A stretch of DNA of 64,000 nt from Parendozoicomonas haliclonae. Lineage in GTDB: Bacteria > Pseudomonadota > Gammaproteobacteria > Pseudomonadales > Endozoicomonadaceae. The notes beneath the pieces were generated by a model. It saw nothing but the letters and a program-made list of their open reading frames with translations. It had not been told where the DNA came from and did no database searches. Location: NCBI RefSeq assembly GCF_900174585.1, contig NZ_FWPT01000003.1, positions 372,001 through 436,000 of the forward strand, given 5' to 3'. Made by a program: the position numbers and the translations under genes. Positions 18,474-28,013 of the stretch are shown here, piece after piece (positions within the stretch are counted from its first letter, which is position 1; every line of letters begins with the position of its first letter).

Positions 18474-18835
18474 CGCAGTCCGGTTGGAGGTGGGCCATCC
18501 GGAAACACATGCCCCAAGTGGCACTCACAATGGGCACAGAGTATTTCAGTGCGGGACATACCCAGTGAGTTGTCTTCACGGTAGAGAATGGCGGCATCAT
18601 CCACAGGCTGCCAATAGCTGGGCCAGCCACAGCCACTGTCAAACTTGGCATCCGAGCGAAACAAGGGCCTCAGGCAACCGGTGCAGCCGTATAAACCCGC
18701 GTCCTTATGGTCAACATACTCGCCAGAAAAAGGACGCTCCGTCCCGCCTTCCCGGCAGACATGGTACTGCTCAGGTGTGAGTTTCTGACGCCATTCGTCA
18801 TCAGTTCGCACCATCTTGGAGGATCTTTCCGTCAT
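18419..18835 (-). CDS. msrB: Peptide-methionine (R)-S-oxide reductase
   Basis: Reduces the R form of methionine sulfoxide in proteins, using thioredoxin. I place the start at ATG 18835 ([15 protein letters not shown]), giving 138 residues, the usual length; an earlier start would only add an unlikely Phe/Trp-rich extension. Two zinc-binding CxxC pairs (YGCTGC and LCAHC), the SGCGWPSYW substrate loop, [10 protein letters not shown] and the catalytic Cys in [11 protein letters not shown] are all present. It is divergent from alaA, with about 90 bases between the start codons. Its last 55 bases overlap the end of the sensor kinase gene, tail to tail. Confidence 0.95.
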   Translation of the reverse strand: MTERSSKMVRTDDEWRQKLTPEQYHVCREGGTERPFSGEYVDHKDAGLYGCTGCLRPLFRSDAKFDSGCGWPSYWQPVDDAAILYREDNSLGMSRTEILCAHCECHLGHVFPDGPPPTGLRYCVNSVSLNFAADPDTE

Positions 18836-18927
18836 TTTGTTATTCCACAAGAAGTAATCGTGTCGCACCCTAATGCACCGGTGTATTATAAGGCAGTCAT
18901 CAATGAAACTGGCACTTGATAGTCACC

Positions 18928-20169
18928 ATGCAGGATATCCAGAAGTCGAGCAAGCTGCTCAATGTCTGCTATGAAATTCGCGGGCCTGTTCTCCATGAGG
19001 CCCGTCGGCTCGAAGAAGAAGGTCAGCGCATTCTGAAACTGAACATCGGCAACCCGGCCCCGTTTGGTTTTGACGCACCAGAAGAAATTATTCAGGACAT
19101 GATCCTGAACCTGCCTTCGGCCCAGGGTTACTGTGATGCCAAGGGGCTGTTTTCCGCCCGTAAAGCCGTTATGCAATACACCCAGCAGCGCGGCATTGCC
19201 GACGTTACCATCGACGATATTTTTATTGGTAACGGCGTCAGTGAACTGATCGTGATGTCCATGCAGGGACTGCTCAACAACGGTGACGAGATTCTGGTTC
19301 CGGCGCCGGACTACCCGCTCTGGACTGCGGCCGTAACGCTTTCCGGCGGCAGTGCTGTGCACTATATCAAGGATGAACAGTCTGACTGGTACCCAGATCT
19401 GGAAGATATGCGCAGCAAGATCACCAGCAAGACCCGCGGTATTGTCGTTATCAACCCGAATAACCCGACAGGCGCCGTTTATCCACGGGAGATTCTTGAA
19501 GGCATTGTTGAGCTGGCCCGGGAGTTCAACCTGATCCTGTTTGCCGACGAGATATACGACAAGATTCTTTACGATGATGCCGAGCATATTGCTCTGGCTT
19601 CTATGGCACCGGATGTCTTGTGTATCACCTTTAACGGTCTGTCCAAATCCTGGCGGGCTGCCGGCTTCCGCAGTGGGTGGATGGTCATGAGCGGTGCGAA
19701 AGACGCTGCCCGAGATTACCATGATGGTCTGCAGATGCTCGCATCCATGCGTCTGTGTGCCAACGTTCCGGCCCAGCATGCCATTCAAACGGCACTGGGG
19801 GGCTACCAAAGTATCAATGATCTGGTTCTTCCCGGTGGTCGTCTGAAGGAGCAGCGGGATGTGGCCTGGGAGAAGCTTGTCGAAATCCCAGGCGTCAGCT
19901 GTGTTAAGCCTAAAGGCGCGCTGTATCTGTTCCCTAAGCTTGATCCGAAGATGTACCCCATTGAGGATGACGAACAGATGGTGATGGATCTGCTGAAGCA
20001 GGAGAAGATTCTGTTAGTTCAGGGAACCGGCTTTAACTGGCCAACCCATGATCACGTTCGTATTGTTACCCTGCCTCGGGTTGATGAACTGTCAGAAGCC
20101 ATTGAGAAGTTCGGGCGCTTCCTTGATCGCCTGCATCGCCGAACCAAGCCTCGGGTTTTCACCTCCTGA
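18928..20169 (+). CDS. alaA: Alanine/glutamate-pyruvate aminotransferase
   Basis: PLP-dependent class I aminotransferase making alanine from pyruvate and glutamate. The start at ATG 18928 (MQDIQKSSKLLNVCYEIRGP) lines up with E. coli AlaA as I remember it; the 413-residue length fits. Diagnostic segments: LKLNIGNPAPFGFDAP, AQGYCDAKGLFSAR, NPNNPTGAVYPRE, LFADEIYDKILYD and the PLP-lysine motif FNGLSKSWRAAGFRSGW. It stands alone, with a strong terminator downstream. Confidence 0.95.
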   Translation: MQDIQKSSKLLNVCYEIRGPVLHEARRLEEEGQRILKLNIGNPAPFGFDAPEEIIQDMILNLPSAQGYCDAKGLFSARKAVMQYTQQRGIADVTIDDIFIGNGVSELIVMSMQGLLNNGDEILVPAPDYPLWTAAVTLSGGSAVHYIKDEQSDWYPDLEDMRSKITSKTRGIVVINPNNPTGAVYPREILEGIVELAREFNLILFADEIYDKILYDDAEHIALASMAPDVLCITFNGLSKSWRAAGFRSGWMVMSGAKDAARDYHDGLQMLASMRLCANVPAQHAIQTALGGYQSINDLVLPGGRLKEQRDVAWEKLVEIPGVSCVKPKGALYLFPKLDPKMYPIEDDEQMVMDLLKQEKILLVQGTGFNWPTHDHVRIVTLPRVDELSEAIEKFGRFLDRLHRRTKPRVFTS

Positions 20170-20178
20170 TACCCTTTT

Positions 20179-20213
20179 GCCTTCATGCTGCACAGCATGA
20201 AGGCTTTTCTTTA
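20179..20213 (+). terminator. Rho-independent terminator of alaA
   Basis: GCCTTCATGCT (20179-20189) pairs perfectly with AGCATGAAGGC (20194-20204) around GCAC, followed by TTTTCTTT. It begins 9 bases after the stop codon. Confidence 0.92.
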
Positions 20214-20292
20214 AGCCACTCTTCCCATCTTCCGCGCATCCTCTGGTCAGCCATCTATAGTGTCATCCCCATAAATCAAAAGACCTGACACT

Positions 20293-21084
20293 ATGGCCCG
20301 CCACTCTCGCTTTACTCTTGCACTCAGTCTGCTGATGGCATGGCTCACGCAGCCGGTTTTGGCTGCCAATACCATGCAATACAGTGAACAGACGGCAGAA
20401 CGCTACCTGCACTTTAACTGGTTGGCGAAAAGCCTGCTGGAGCCGGTTCTCCAAAAAGCCCTGCAAGACTACCATCCGGCAACGGATACCGCTCTGGCTC
20501 TGGATTATGGCTGTGGTACCGGTATTGCTATCCCGTATCTGAAGAAGGCCGGATACCGGGTCGAGGGTGTGGATATTGAGCCGAATATGCTCGCAGCCGC
20601 CCTGACCGCACACATGGATGTACCTTTTACCCGCATCACTTCCGGCAAGATTCCCCGCCCTGAGAATACCTACGATCTGGCACTGGCCAGTTACGTGATT
20701 GTTGAGATTGGCGACCGAGATGAAATCATCAACATCTTTAAGGATATCTATCGCACCCTGAAGCCCGGAGGCGTTCTTGTGGTTATGGGTAGCTCCGATG
20801 AACGCCACAATCCGGACCGGCAATGGGCCAGCAAAGACGTGGACTTTCCGGAAAACAGAAACCGGGTCAGTGGCTCACGGGTTCACTCCCGTTACAGCAA
20901 ACAGGATCTGGATTTCTACGACTACTTCTGGAGTACAGAAGACTACCGAGACTTCTTCACCCAGTCCGGATTCAACCTTCTTGAGCACCAACAACCATTG
21001 GCAACGGATGATGGACGGGGTTACTGGAAAGACGAGCTGACGATCCCCGCCACCTCGCTCTTTGTTGCCCAAAAGCCATACTAG
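20293..21084 (+). CDS. Class I SAM-dependent methyltransferase with an apparent signal peptide
   Basis: A Rossmann-fold methyltransferase of 263 residues. Motif I, LDYGCGTG, is at residues 70-77, the acidic ribose-binding residue is in VEGVDIEPNML near 94, and the post-II and III motifs are YDLALASYVIVEI and LKPGGVLVVMGSS. What is odd is the N-terminus: MARHSRFTLALSLLMAWLTQ followed by PVLA/ANT reads as a standard Sec signal peptide with an AxA-like cleavage site near residue 24-25, yet SAM is not known in the periplasm. The catalytic domain itself starts near residue 28, so an alternative start would lose little. The substrate is unknown. The gene has its own promoter region between alaA and htpX. 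Confidence 0.8.
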   Translation: MARHSRFTLALSLLMAWLTQPVLAANTMQYSEQTAERYLHFNWLAKSLLEPVLQKALQDYHPATDTALALDYGCGTGIAIPYLKKAGYRVEGVDIEPNMLAAALTAHMDVPFTRITSGKIPRPENTYDLALASYVIVEIGDRDEIINIFKDIYRTLKPGGVLVVMGSSDERHNPDRQWASKDVDFPENRNRVSGSRVHSRYSKQDLDFYDYFWSTEDYRDFFTQSGFNLLEHQQPLATDDGRGYWKDELTIPATSLFVAQKPY

Positions 21085-21187
21085 AAACGTCATTTGAGAC
21101 AATTCGGTACAATTTCAGGATTGAATATCCATGCCGAAGTCTCCATAAAGGCAGTGTTGTCCCACGATATTGGAGAATAAACAGGGC

Positions 21188-22048
21188 ATGAAACGCATTT
21201 TCTTATTCCTGGCTACCAACCTGGCAGTTGTGCTGGTACTGGGTATTGTCACCAGCCTGATTGGACTGAACACCCGGACCATGGGCGGTCTGATGGGATT
21301 CGCCATTATCTTCGGCTTCGGTGGTGCGTTTTTCTCACTGGCCATATCCCGCTGGATGGCGGTGAAGTCCACCGGTGCGCAGGTTATTGAACAACCCCGC
21401 AATGGCACTGAGCAATGGTTGATGGAAACCGTTGCCCGTCAGGCTCAAGCGGCCGGTATTGCCATGCCACAGGTGGCTATTTACGACTCCCCTGATATTA
21501 ACGCCTTCGCAACCGGCCCCAGCAAGAACAAAGCGCTGGTCGCGGTGAGTACCGGCCTGATCCGCAGTATGAATCAGGACGAAGCGGAAGCGGTTGTGGG
21601 TCACGAAGTTTCCCACGTTGCCAACGGAGATATGGTGACCCTGACCTTGATCCAGGGTGTTGTGAACACCTTCGTGATCTTTATTGCCCGCGCAATCGCC
21701 ATGGTGATTGATAACTTCCTGCGCAGTGATGACGAAGAAGGCGGTGGTCTGGGCATGTTCGCCTATATGGGTGTGGTCTTTGTTCTGGAAGCGATTCTGG
21801 GAATCGGTGCCAGCATGATTGTCGCCTGGTTCTCCCGTCAGCGTGAGTTCCGTGCCGATGAGGGCGGCGCCCAACTGGCTGGCCGTGAAAAAATGATTGC
21901 CGCACTGGAGCGTCTGCGCCAGAGCCATGAACCGCAACTGCAGGGTTCGATGATGGCATTCGGCATCAACGGTGGTCGCAGCATGGCAGAAATGTTTATG
22001 AGCCACCCGCCACTGGAAAAGCGGATCGCTCACCTGCGTAGCCTCTGA
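21188..22048 (+). CDS. htpX: Membrane zinc protease HtpX
   Basis: M48-family inner-membrane metalloprotease that degrades misfolded membrane proteins, usually under CpxR or heat-shock control. The start at ATG 21188 ([19 protein letters not shown]) matches E. coli HtpX and gives 286 residues. It has two N-terminal membrane helices, the zinc motif HEVSH at residues 139-143, two more helices (residues about 155-210), the third zinc-ligand region [14 protein letters not shown] and the C-terminal [14 protein letters not shown] bidirectional terminator follows. Confidence 0.96.
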   Translation: MKRIFLFLATNLAVVLVLGIVTSLIGLNTRTMGGLMGFAIIFGFGGAFFSLAISRWMAVKSTGAQVIEQPRNGTEQWLMETVARQAQAAGIAMPQVAIYDSPDINAFATGPSKNKALVAVSTGLIRSMNQDEAEAVVGHEVSHVANGDMVTLTLIQGVVNTFVIFIARAIAMVIDNFLRSDDEEGGGLGMFAYMGVVFVLEAILGIGASMIVAWFSRQREFRADEGGAQLAGREKMIAALERLRQSHEPQLQGSMMAFGINGGRSMAEMFMSHPPLEKRIAHLRSL

Positions 22049-22078
22049 TCCTCATAGCACTCTCAATAGAGAACTCTC

Positions 22079-22106
22079 AATAAGGCCATCCCATGATGGC
22101 CTTATT
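22079..22106. terminator. Bidirectional terminator between htpX and the kinase gene
   Basis: AATAAGGCCATC (22079-22090) pairs perfectly with GATGGCCTTATT (22095-22106) around CCAT; A/T runs lie on both outer sides. It serves convergent genes. Confidence 0.8.
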
Positions 22107-22126
22107 TCGTTATGGGCGTTCGTTGT

Positions 22127-23212
22127 TTAACCCATATCTGTGCCGCGCGCTCTGGCTTCACAAAAGCGCTTCTGCAAGCTCTTCAAGGCTTCCAGATATT
22201 CTGCAGGTGATATGCGACTTTGTGGCACCAGATGCATAACAGGCCGAATTAGCTGTTCCTTCATGGCTTTTTGCACAGGCGGGCTACCAAAAGGCCCATC
22301 TGTTCGTACCCGGCCACGCAGTTTTGGAAGCTGATGCACAATCATTTGCCGATGATAACGTCCGCCATCATGCAATGTATCAAAGTCATGGATTTTCCCA
22401 TCCTGGATTTCCCAGCAACACTGAATACCCAGAAATTCATACATCATTGTGGACGTGAGGTAGCCTAGACCGTAGCTGTCGGTCTGACTTGTCAGTGGCG
22501 TTGTCGATAACACCTTGTATTCATAGCGCCCATCGTCAGCCACCCAGTAACCGGACAACTCCGGAGGCAGGTAAAAACAACTGGGATCATAGGGCAACAT
22601 TCCGATACGCCCCAATGGCTCTGAAATACCAAAGTCAGTCAGCTTACAGCGCTGTTCATGGGTCAGCAGAATATTGCTCGGTTTGATATCAACAAACAGC
22701 CAGTTTTGCGCATTTAGAAAGCAGACTCCCTCGGCCACATCCCGAAGCTGCTGCAGCCTGAGAGATAGAGATACCGCCTCTTTCATGGCAATACTGTCGC
22801 TTAACGCGCGGGGGAGACGTTCCATTACCAGAATCTTGTGTCCATTCAGTTCAGCTGTCCCCACAAAAGCCACAATATTGTCAGGCTGCAAAGGGGTAAC
22901 GGCAGAAAAGATCCGACACTCTCGCTCAAACTCGGCATGATGCTTAGAAACAACATACTTGCCTCTGTTTTGCACCAGGTTCAGAGAATAGATTTTCAAA
23001 GCAACCTGACGCTGCCCAAAACGGCCCTCGTATACCTCAGACTGAGCGCCCTTGCCTATCCGGGAGCCCATCACAACCTGAGGGGATTCCGTTTGTCTAT
23101 GCGGTGACCTTGAGCGGTGCGCACTGCAAGGTTGTCTCTGTCGGCCACGGCCACGACCACGGGATGCCCGTGGTCGCTGAGACGGGGAGGGACTGGAAGG
23201 GCTGACCTGCAT
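22127..23212 (-). CDS. Eukaryotic-like protein kinase with an Arg/Ser-rich N-terminal tail
   Basis: A 361-residue protein, start at ATG 23212 (a TTG ten codons earlier is less likely). The first 45 residues are low-complexity and very basic, with SRGRGRGRQRQ and RSRSPHR (33-39), like eukaryotic SR/RGG RNA-binding proteins. The kinase domain spans about 47-350: Gly loop GSRIGKGAQSEVYEG, VAIK-type Lys73 (QVALKIY), a catalytic loop FVDIKPSNILL with Asp175 but lacking the His-Arg of HRD, and the Mg-binding DFG at 193-195. There is no membrane segment. It resembles Hanks-type kinases closer to eukaryotic than to PknB types. I infer a role on host proteins, possibly as a secreted effector, because a second gene here (41469-42512) has the same heptapeptide. 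It lies about 105 bases downstream of the NAD-kinase-like gene. Confidence 0.85.
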   Translation of the reverse strand: MQVSPSSPSPSQRPRASRGRGRGRQRQPCSAHRSRSPHRQTESPQVVMGSRIGKGAQSEVYEGRFGQRQVALKIYSLNLVQNRGKYVVSKHHAEFERECRIFSAVTPLQPDNIVAFVGTAELNGHKILVMERLPRALSDSIAMKEAVSLSLRLQQLRDVAEGVCFLNAQNWLFVDIKPSNILLTHEQRCKLTDFGISEPLGRIGMLPYDPSCFYLPPELSGYWVADDGRYEYKVLSTTPLTSQTDSYGLGYLTSTMMYEFLGIQCCWEIQDGKIHDFDTLHDGGRYHRQMIVHQLPKLRGRVRTDGPFGSPPVQKAMKEQLIRPVMHLVPQSRISPAEYLEALKSLQKRFCEARARGTDMG

Positions 23213-23317
23213 GTTAACTCTGCTCTCGGAAGACCGGTTCAAACCACTAAAGAACCAAATTTCCGTCAGAGGTTCCCGAAGCGACTAACCAACTGGGCAG
23301 AGTGCCGGTTCCGGGCG

Positions 23318-24472
23318 TTAATGTGAGGTCAGCGGATAGAGAACAGCATCATGGTAACCAGTGATCACCTTGATGGTGCCTGATAAACGACGATCCAGCT
23401 CCGGACTGCCGGAGTCCACCAGCAAAGGGCGGCCTTCCAGAGCTTTCAACTTGGTTTTGGTAGCCACCACCTGCAGACCATCCATCCCCTCCTTTTGGAG
23501 GACGGCTTCAACAATCGCTGCGCTTATCTGCTGATTGCCCCGTCCCAGAATATGCCCCTGCCCACCAATAGCGGTAATCAGGATTCTGACCGGACCAGCA
23601 CCGCTGGCAAGATGGTGTTCGAGATGTTTCCACACCGCCTGCTCGCTGGCATCGGCGGCCAGACATTGGCCATTGCAAAACACATCTACGCCCAGCAAGG
23701 TACTTTCCAGCCCCAAACACTCAAAGACACCTTTGGTAGTAGAACCCGGGCCGGCAATCAGAAGCATATGATCTTCCAGCGTCTCGTTGAGATCATCGGC
23801 AATATCCTGCAGAACCAGCTCTTCGACTTCTCGACCGCCCTGCTTGACGTTCTGCAGAAACTGGCCAGCTTCCGGCACTAATAGTTCACCATAATGGCGG
23901 GCTTTAACCCGCCCTTCCCGAAAGGCCTGCTCATCCAGATCACGAACATCACGACTGCGGATATCGGTCAGCTGTCCGGTAATCAGCCCCCGCACAATTT
24001 CCCCTGCAGCTCCCGGCGTAACCCCATACACACCGGAATGGATTTTGACGCCAGCCGGAATACCCAGCACCGGCTGACCTTCGGGAAGAACATCACAAAT
24101 ATTTCTGGCGGTGCCATCCCCACCGGCAAACAGCAGCAGATCCACACCCTGTGCAGCAATGGCTTGTGCGGCTTTCAATGTATCTTCAGCACAGCTTTGC
24201 TCGGCGCTGGCATGTCCAAGAACCTTGTGAGCAAAGCCCATATCGGCCAGCAGGTTTTCCCCCATATCCCCGCCCCAGGTCAGAAACTGCACCTTATCGG
24301 TCAGGTTCTGGAACTTCTCCAGCGCCACACGAGTTCTTTGTTCGGCTTTCGGCTGCGCACCACTGGCCAGAGCCTTGGCAACGGTTTCAGCGCCGTCACT
24401 GCCTTTCAGCCCAACGGCACCACCGATGCCGGCCAGAGGATTAATAATCAAACCAAGGGTCAGAGTCGCCAT
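23318..24472 (-). CDS. ATP-NAD kinase-like protein (COG3199)
   Basis: A 384-residue cytoplasmic protein of the NAD-kinase/diacylglycerol-kinase superfamily, the AcoX-like branch. Visible motifs: N-terminal LGLIINPLAGIGGAVGLKGSDG, the nucleotide-binding GGDGTARN at residues 117-124, and LGIPAGVKIHSGVYGVTPGAAGE, which is typical of this branch. Substrate within the branch is unsettled (NAD or a related dinucleotide or lipid). It starts 23 bases after pdxB on the same strand, so the two are probably one transcript. Confidence 0.88.
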   Translation of the reverse strand: MATLTLGLIINPLAGIGGAVGLKGSDGAETVAKALASGAQPKAEQRTRVALEKFQNLTDKVQFLTWGGDMGENLLADMGFAHKVLGHASAEQSCAEDTLKAAQAIAAQGVDLLLFAGGDGTARNICDVLPEGQPVLGIPAGVKIHSGVYGVTPGAAGEIVRGLITGQLTDIRSRDVRDLDEQAFREGRVKARHYGELLVPEAGQFLQNVKQGGREVEELVLQDIADDLNETLEDHMLLIAGPGSTTKGVFECLGLESTLLGVDVFCNGQCLAADASEQAVWKHLEHHLASGAGPVRILITAIGGQGHILGRGNQQISAAIVEAVLQKEGMDGLQVVATKTKLKALEGRPLLVDSGSPELDRRLSGTIKVITGYHDAVLYPLTSH

Positions 24473-24495
24473 ATGCTGTTCTTCTTGATGACTTA

Positions 24496-25671
24496 TTATT
24501 TGCCAGACTCAATACTGAATCCGATTCCTGCCAATTCTCTCTCCAGAGCGTTTGCCGTCTCCGGCACTTGCACAGTCAACGTATTAAATTCCCTGCGCTT
24601 GGGGTAGTGACGCCGCAACTGGTCAAAGCCCTTTACCAAAGCAGACGTATCATCTCCTGCAGTTTTCGCCAAAGCTCTCAGACAATGATCATCACGACGG
24701 ATGTCGTACAGAAGCCGAATAGATGCCGCTGTGATTTCAGCAATATTCTCTCCAGCCGCAGACAATGTCTGCAGCGCAGGAACCGGAGCAATCGTATCTA
24801 AAGAAATATCTGCAGGCGTATTCAACCACTGACACATGGCCTGATAGATCATTTCCGTACCACGCACCTTGCCATCCACGCTGTAACCGGCAATATGAGG
24901 CGTGCCCAGGGCCACCAGTTCCAGCAGTTCAGTGGACAAGGCAGGTTCATTCTCCCAAACATCCAAAACAGCCGTGATCGGACTATCAGACTGAAGTCGC
25001 CTGATCAGAGCCACATTATCGACAACTTCACCACGGCCAGCATTGATCAGTACTGAGCCTTCTTTCAGACGTGAGAGCCGCTCACCATCCAGTAGGTGCC
25101 AGGTTGGCTCCTCTCCGGACTGAGTCAGCGGTGTATGCAACGAGATGATATCCGCGCCTTCTACCAGCTCATCAATGGAGACCTGATCAGGCGTCTCTTT
25201 AAATGGATCACAGACCAGACACTTTATGTCCAGTTGCTGCAACCGAGTATAAAGACGGGAACCCACCTGACCATAGCCAACAATCCCAAAGACCTTGCCT
25301 TCGATATTCAGGCCCTGTCCGTCCGAAAGAGCATTGAGAGCGGTAAAGACATAATCGACAACCGCATCTGCATTACAGCCCGCCGCAGAGGCAAATCCGA
25401 TCTGGTTATCCTCAAGCCACTGGGTATCAATATGGTCGGTGCCGCTGGTTGCAGTGGCGACAAATTTTACCGAACTTCCCGCCAGCAGATGCTCGTTCAC
25501 CTCGGTGACAGAGCGCACCAGAAGCACATCCGCATCGGCAACATCAGCAGGCGTCATGGACCGGCCCGGCAGCTTTCGGATACTGCCAAAGCCGGCAAAA
25601 AATTCATTCAGTAGGGGAATATTCTCATCGGCAACAATGGTTAATTCTGCGCCCGAGCTCTGTTTTGGCAT
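24496..25671 (-). CDS. pdxB: Erythronate-4-phosphate dehydrogenase
   Basis: NAD-dependent 2-hydroxyacid dehydrogenase in pyridoxal-phosphate biosynthesis, oxidising 4-phosphoerythronate. I start it at ATG 25671 (MPKQSSGAELTIVADENIP), 391 residues; the family core begins at LTIVADENIPL. Motifs: FVATATSGTDHID, ASAAGCNADAVVDYV, the NAD fold GIVGYGQVGSRLYTRLQQLD, VLINAGRGEVVDN, and the catalytic His in TPHIAGYSVDGKVRGTEM. The C-terminal PdxB dimerisation domain is present. It is divergent from epmC, with 85 bases between the start codons. Confidence 0.95.
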   Translation of the reverse strand: MPKQSSGAELTIVADENIPLLNEFFAGFGSIRKLPGRSMTPADVADADVLLVRSVTEVNEHLLAGSSVKFVATATSGTDHIDTQWLEDNQIGFASAAGCNADAVVDYVFTALNALSDGQGLNIEGKVFGIVGYGQVGSRLYTRLQQLDIKCLVCDPFKETPDQVSIDELVEGADIISLHTPLTQSGEEPTWHLLDGERLSRLKEGSVLINAGRGEVVDNVALIRRLQSDSPITAVLDVWENEPALSTELLELVALGTPHIAGYSVDGKVRGTEMIYQAMCQWLNTPADISLDTIAPVPALQTLSAAGENIAEITAASIRLLYDIRRDDHCLRALAKTAGDDTSALVKGFDQLRRHYPKRREFNTLTVQVPETANALERELAGIGFSIESGK

Positions 25672-25756
25672 TCTTTCTTGTCCAGAAGCTTTGCGGTTGT
25701 GCAGGATGGTATAATGCGCCCCAACAGAATCGCAACTAAAGACCACCCGCTGCTTT

Positions 25757-26335
25757 ATGGCGCACACTATTTACAACATCAATAACAAGATTACCCAGCA
25801 TAACGATCAGGATCTGATCAGGATCTTTAATAATTGTTTCCACAATTCCTACAACACGATCCTGCAGGGCGGTGCTCCCGAGCCGCTCTATACGCCTGCG
25901 GACGAGGCTCAGCCTGCCCGTATTGATTACCGGGATGACTATTTTGCCAGCGCCCTGCATGAGATTGCTCACTGGTGCATTGCCGGAAAGCAGCGCCGTC
26001 TGCAGGAGGATTTCGGTTACTGGTATGAGCCGGATGGCCGCAGTCACGAGCAACAGGCTTTGTTTGAAAAGGTCGAGGTCAAACCGCAGGCCATGGAGTG
26101 GATATTTTCACTCTGCTGCCGGGCTCCATTTCGGATCAGTGCCGACAATCTGATGACCGGTAACAGCTGTAGCGACACCTTCAGGCTGGCTGTAGAACAA
26201 CAGGCTCGGAACTATCTGATGAATGGTCTGCCAGAACGAGCCGGTGTGTTTGCCCGGGCTCTGGCTGACTTTTACAGGAGCGGCGAGTATCCAACACTGG
26301 CCGAGCTTCCTCAAAAGCGTTCTGTGCCGGCTTAA
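25757..26335 (+). CDS. epmC: Elongation factor P hydroxylase
   Basis: Hydroxylates the lysyl-lysine modification on elongation factor P. A 192-residue protein close to the E. coli YfcM/EpmC length. The putative metal-binding HEIAH is at residues 68-72 inside YFASALHEIAHWCIAGKQRR, the best-known stretch of this family, followed by DFGYWYEPDGRSHEQQ and the Cys-rich LCCRAPFRISADNL. Its end overlaps the SLC13 carrier gene by 4 bases, convergently. Genes for EpmA and EpmB are not in the window. Confidence 0.93.
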   Translation: MAHTIYNINNKITQHNDQDLIRIFNNCFHNSYNTILQGGAPEPLYTPADEAQPARIDYRDDYFASALHEIAHWCIAGKQRRLQEDFGYWYEPDGRSHEQQALFEKVEVKPQAMEWIFSLCCRAPFRISADNLMTGNSCSDTFRLAVEQQARNYLMNGLPERAGVFARALADFYRSGEYPTLAELPQKRSVPA

Positions 26336-27798
26336 AAGACAATCCCGACCAGCCAGTAGGACAGCAGCCCAATAACCACAATACCGGCCAGATTCAAAAT
26401 CAGACCACTGCGCAGCATCTGCCGAATGCTCAGCATGCCGGAGCCAAAGACAATGGCATTCGGCGGTGTAGCAACCGGCAGCATAAAGGCACAGCTGGCG
26501 GCCAGGGTCGCAGGAATGGCAAGTAAGGCAGGTGGAATATCCAGAGATAGAGCCAAGGCTCCCAGCGGCGGAAGAAACGCCGCAGTGGTGGCAGCATTAC
26601 TGGTAATTTCGGTCAGGAAGATAATCACGGTAACGACCAGCAGGGCAGCAGCCAGCTCGGTCCCGCCCGGAATGACCGACATCTGGGTGGCTACCCAAGT
26701 GGCCAGCCCGCTCTTCTGAATCATCGCGGCAATACTCAGGCCACCGCCAAAAAGTAACAGGACATCCCAGGGCAGCTTCTTCATGGTCTGCCAGTTCATC
26801 ACGAACTCCAGGGAACGCATCTGCACAGGCAACAGGAATAAAGCCATTCCGGCAATAATTGCGATCAAGGTGTCGGATAAGGGTAAGCCTGGAAAGAGCT
26901 GTATCAGTAACGGTCGGGACAACCAGCTCAGAGCCGCCAGTACAAACACAACCGCAACCATCTTCTCACCGCGATTCATACGCCCCAGCTGCTGCATATC
27001 GTCCTGAAGCTGCTGCCGGACCGCCGGACTCTGGTCCGCACTCAGCTGATAGCCGCCACGACTTAACCACCAGCCGGTAATCATCAGCATCAACAGGGAA
27101 ACCGGCAAACCGACGGCCATCCACTGGGCAAAGCCAATGGTCATGCCGTAATTGTCTTCGAGAAAGGCTGCCAGCAAGGCATTGGGAGGCGTGCCAATCA
27201 AAGTTGCCATACCGCCAATGGAAGCGCCATAGGCAATGGCTAATAACAGGGCCGGAGGGAAACCTCGGGAAAGCGCCCCTTCTTCTCTCAGCATCTGGAT
27301 GACCGAAACCCCGATAGGCAGCATCATTACAGCGGTCGCGGTATTGCTGACCCACATACTCAGAAAGGCTGTAGCCATCATAAAGCCGATAACCAGCCGC
27401 TGCTCACCGGTTCCGGTTTTGAGCATCACATGAATAGCAATGCGGCGGTGCAGTCCCCAGCGCTCCATGGCCAGCCCGAGCATAAACCCGCCCAGATAGA
27501 GAAAGATCACCGGATGGGCGTAAGGAGCCGCAGCCACATCCAGCTTCACCAGCCCCAGCAAAGGCCCCATAACCAGCGGCAGAAGCGCTGTAATGGCAAT
27601 CGGCATGATCTCCAGCGCCCACCAGACAGCCATCATCAAAGCCAGCCCTGCACAGCGCCAGGCCGCTTCTGACAAGCCCTCCGGCGCATCAATAAACAGT
27701 GGGATCAGCGCAAAGACCGGGCCCAGCACAAAGCCCAGCTTCCAGAGCATATGGTTCTTTTCTTCGACCGGATCTTCAATTTGCGGGAAGTCAGTCAC
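26332..27798 (-). CDS. SLC13/DASS family sodium:dicarboxylate symporter
   Basis: A 488-residue inner-membrane carrier with about eleven helices that brings in dicarboxylates or other divalent anions with sodium. The two Ser-Asn-Thr signatures of the family are visible: MWVSNTATAVMMLPIG and, in the second half, EITSNAATTAAFLPPLG, followed by the family motif CAFMLPVATPPNAIVFGSG. The inverted-repeat architecture (helical hairpins before each SNT) is apparent. The exact substrate (succinate, citrate or sulfate) cannot be told from sequence. Confidence 0.92.
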   Translation of the reverse strand: MTDFPQIEDPVEEKNHMLWKLGFVLGPVFALIPLFIDAPEGLSEAAWRCAGLALMMAVWWALEIMPIAITALLPLVMGPLLGLVKLDVAAAPYAHPVIFLYLGGFMLGLAMERWGLHRRIAIHVMLKTGTGEQRLVIGFMMATAFLSMWVSNTATAVMMLPIGVSVIQMLREEGALSRGFPPALLLAIAYGASIGGMATLIGTPPNALLAAFLEDNYGMTIGFAQWMAVGLPVSLLMLMITGWWLSRGGYQLSADQSPAVRQQLQDDMQQLGRMNRGEKMVAVVFVLAALSWLSRPLLIQLFPGLPLSDTLIAIIAGMALFLLPVQMRSLEFVMNWQTMKKLPWDVLLLFGGGLSIAAMIQKSGLATWVATQMSVIPGGTELAAALLVVTVIIFLTEITSNAATTAAFLPPLGALALSLDIPPALLAIPATLAASCAFMLPVATPPNAIVFGSGMLSIRQMLRSGLILNLAGIVVIGLLSYWLVGIVF

Positions 27799-28013
27799 GG
27801 TTCTGCCCTGTCGCGTTATCGGGGAGGAGCACTCTTCTTAGGTATCGTCACAGGCGCTATAAACCGTAATCTGGCGCGGCTTATCGGCGTAGGGGTTTTC
27901 AAATTGTTTTGAATGATTAAACTATGCTCCGCTTATAGGCACATCCCACTGATACCCCATTCTCGCTATGGTGCTCAACTCCGGGTATTACGTTTGGATG
28001 TCATCTCTCCTTA

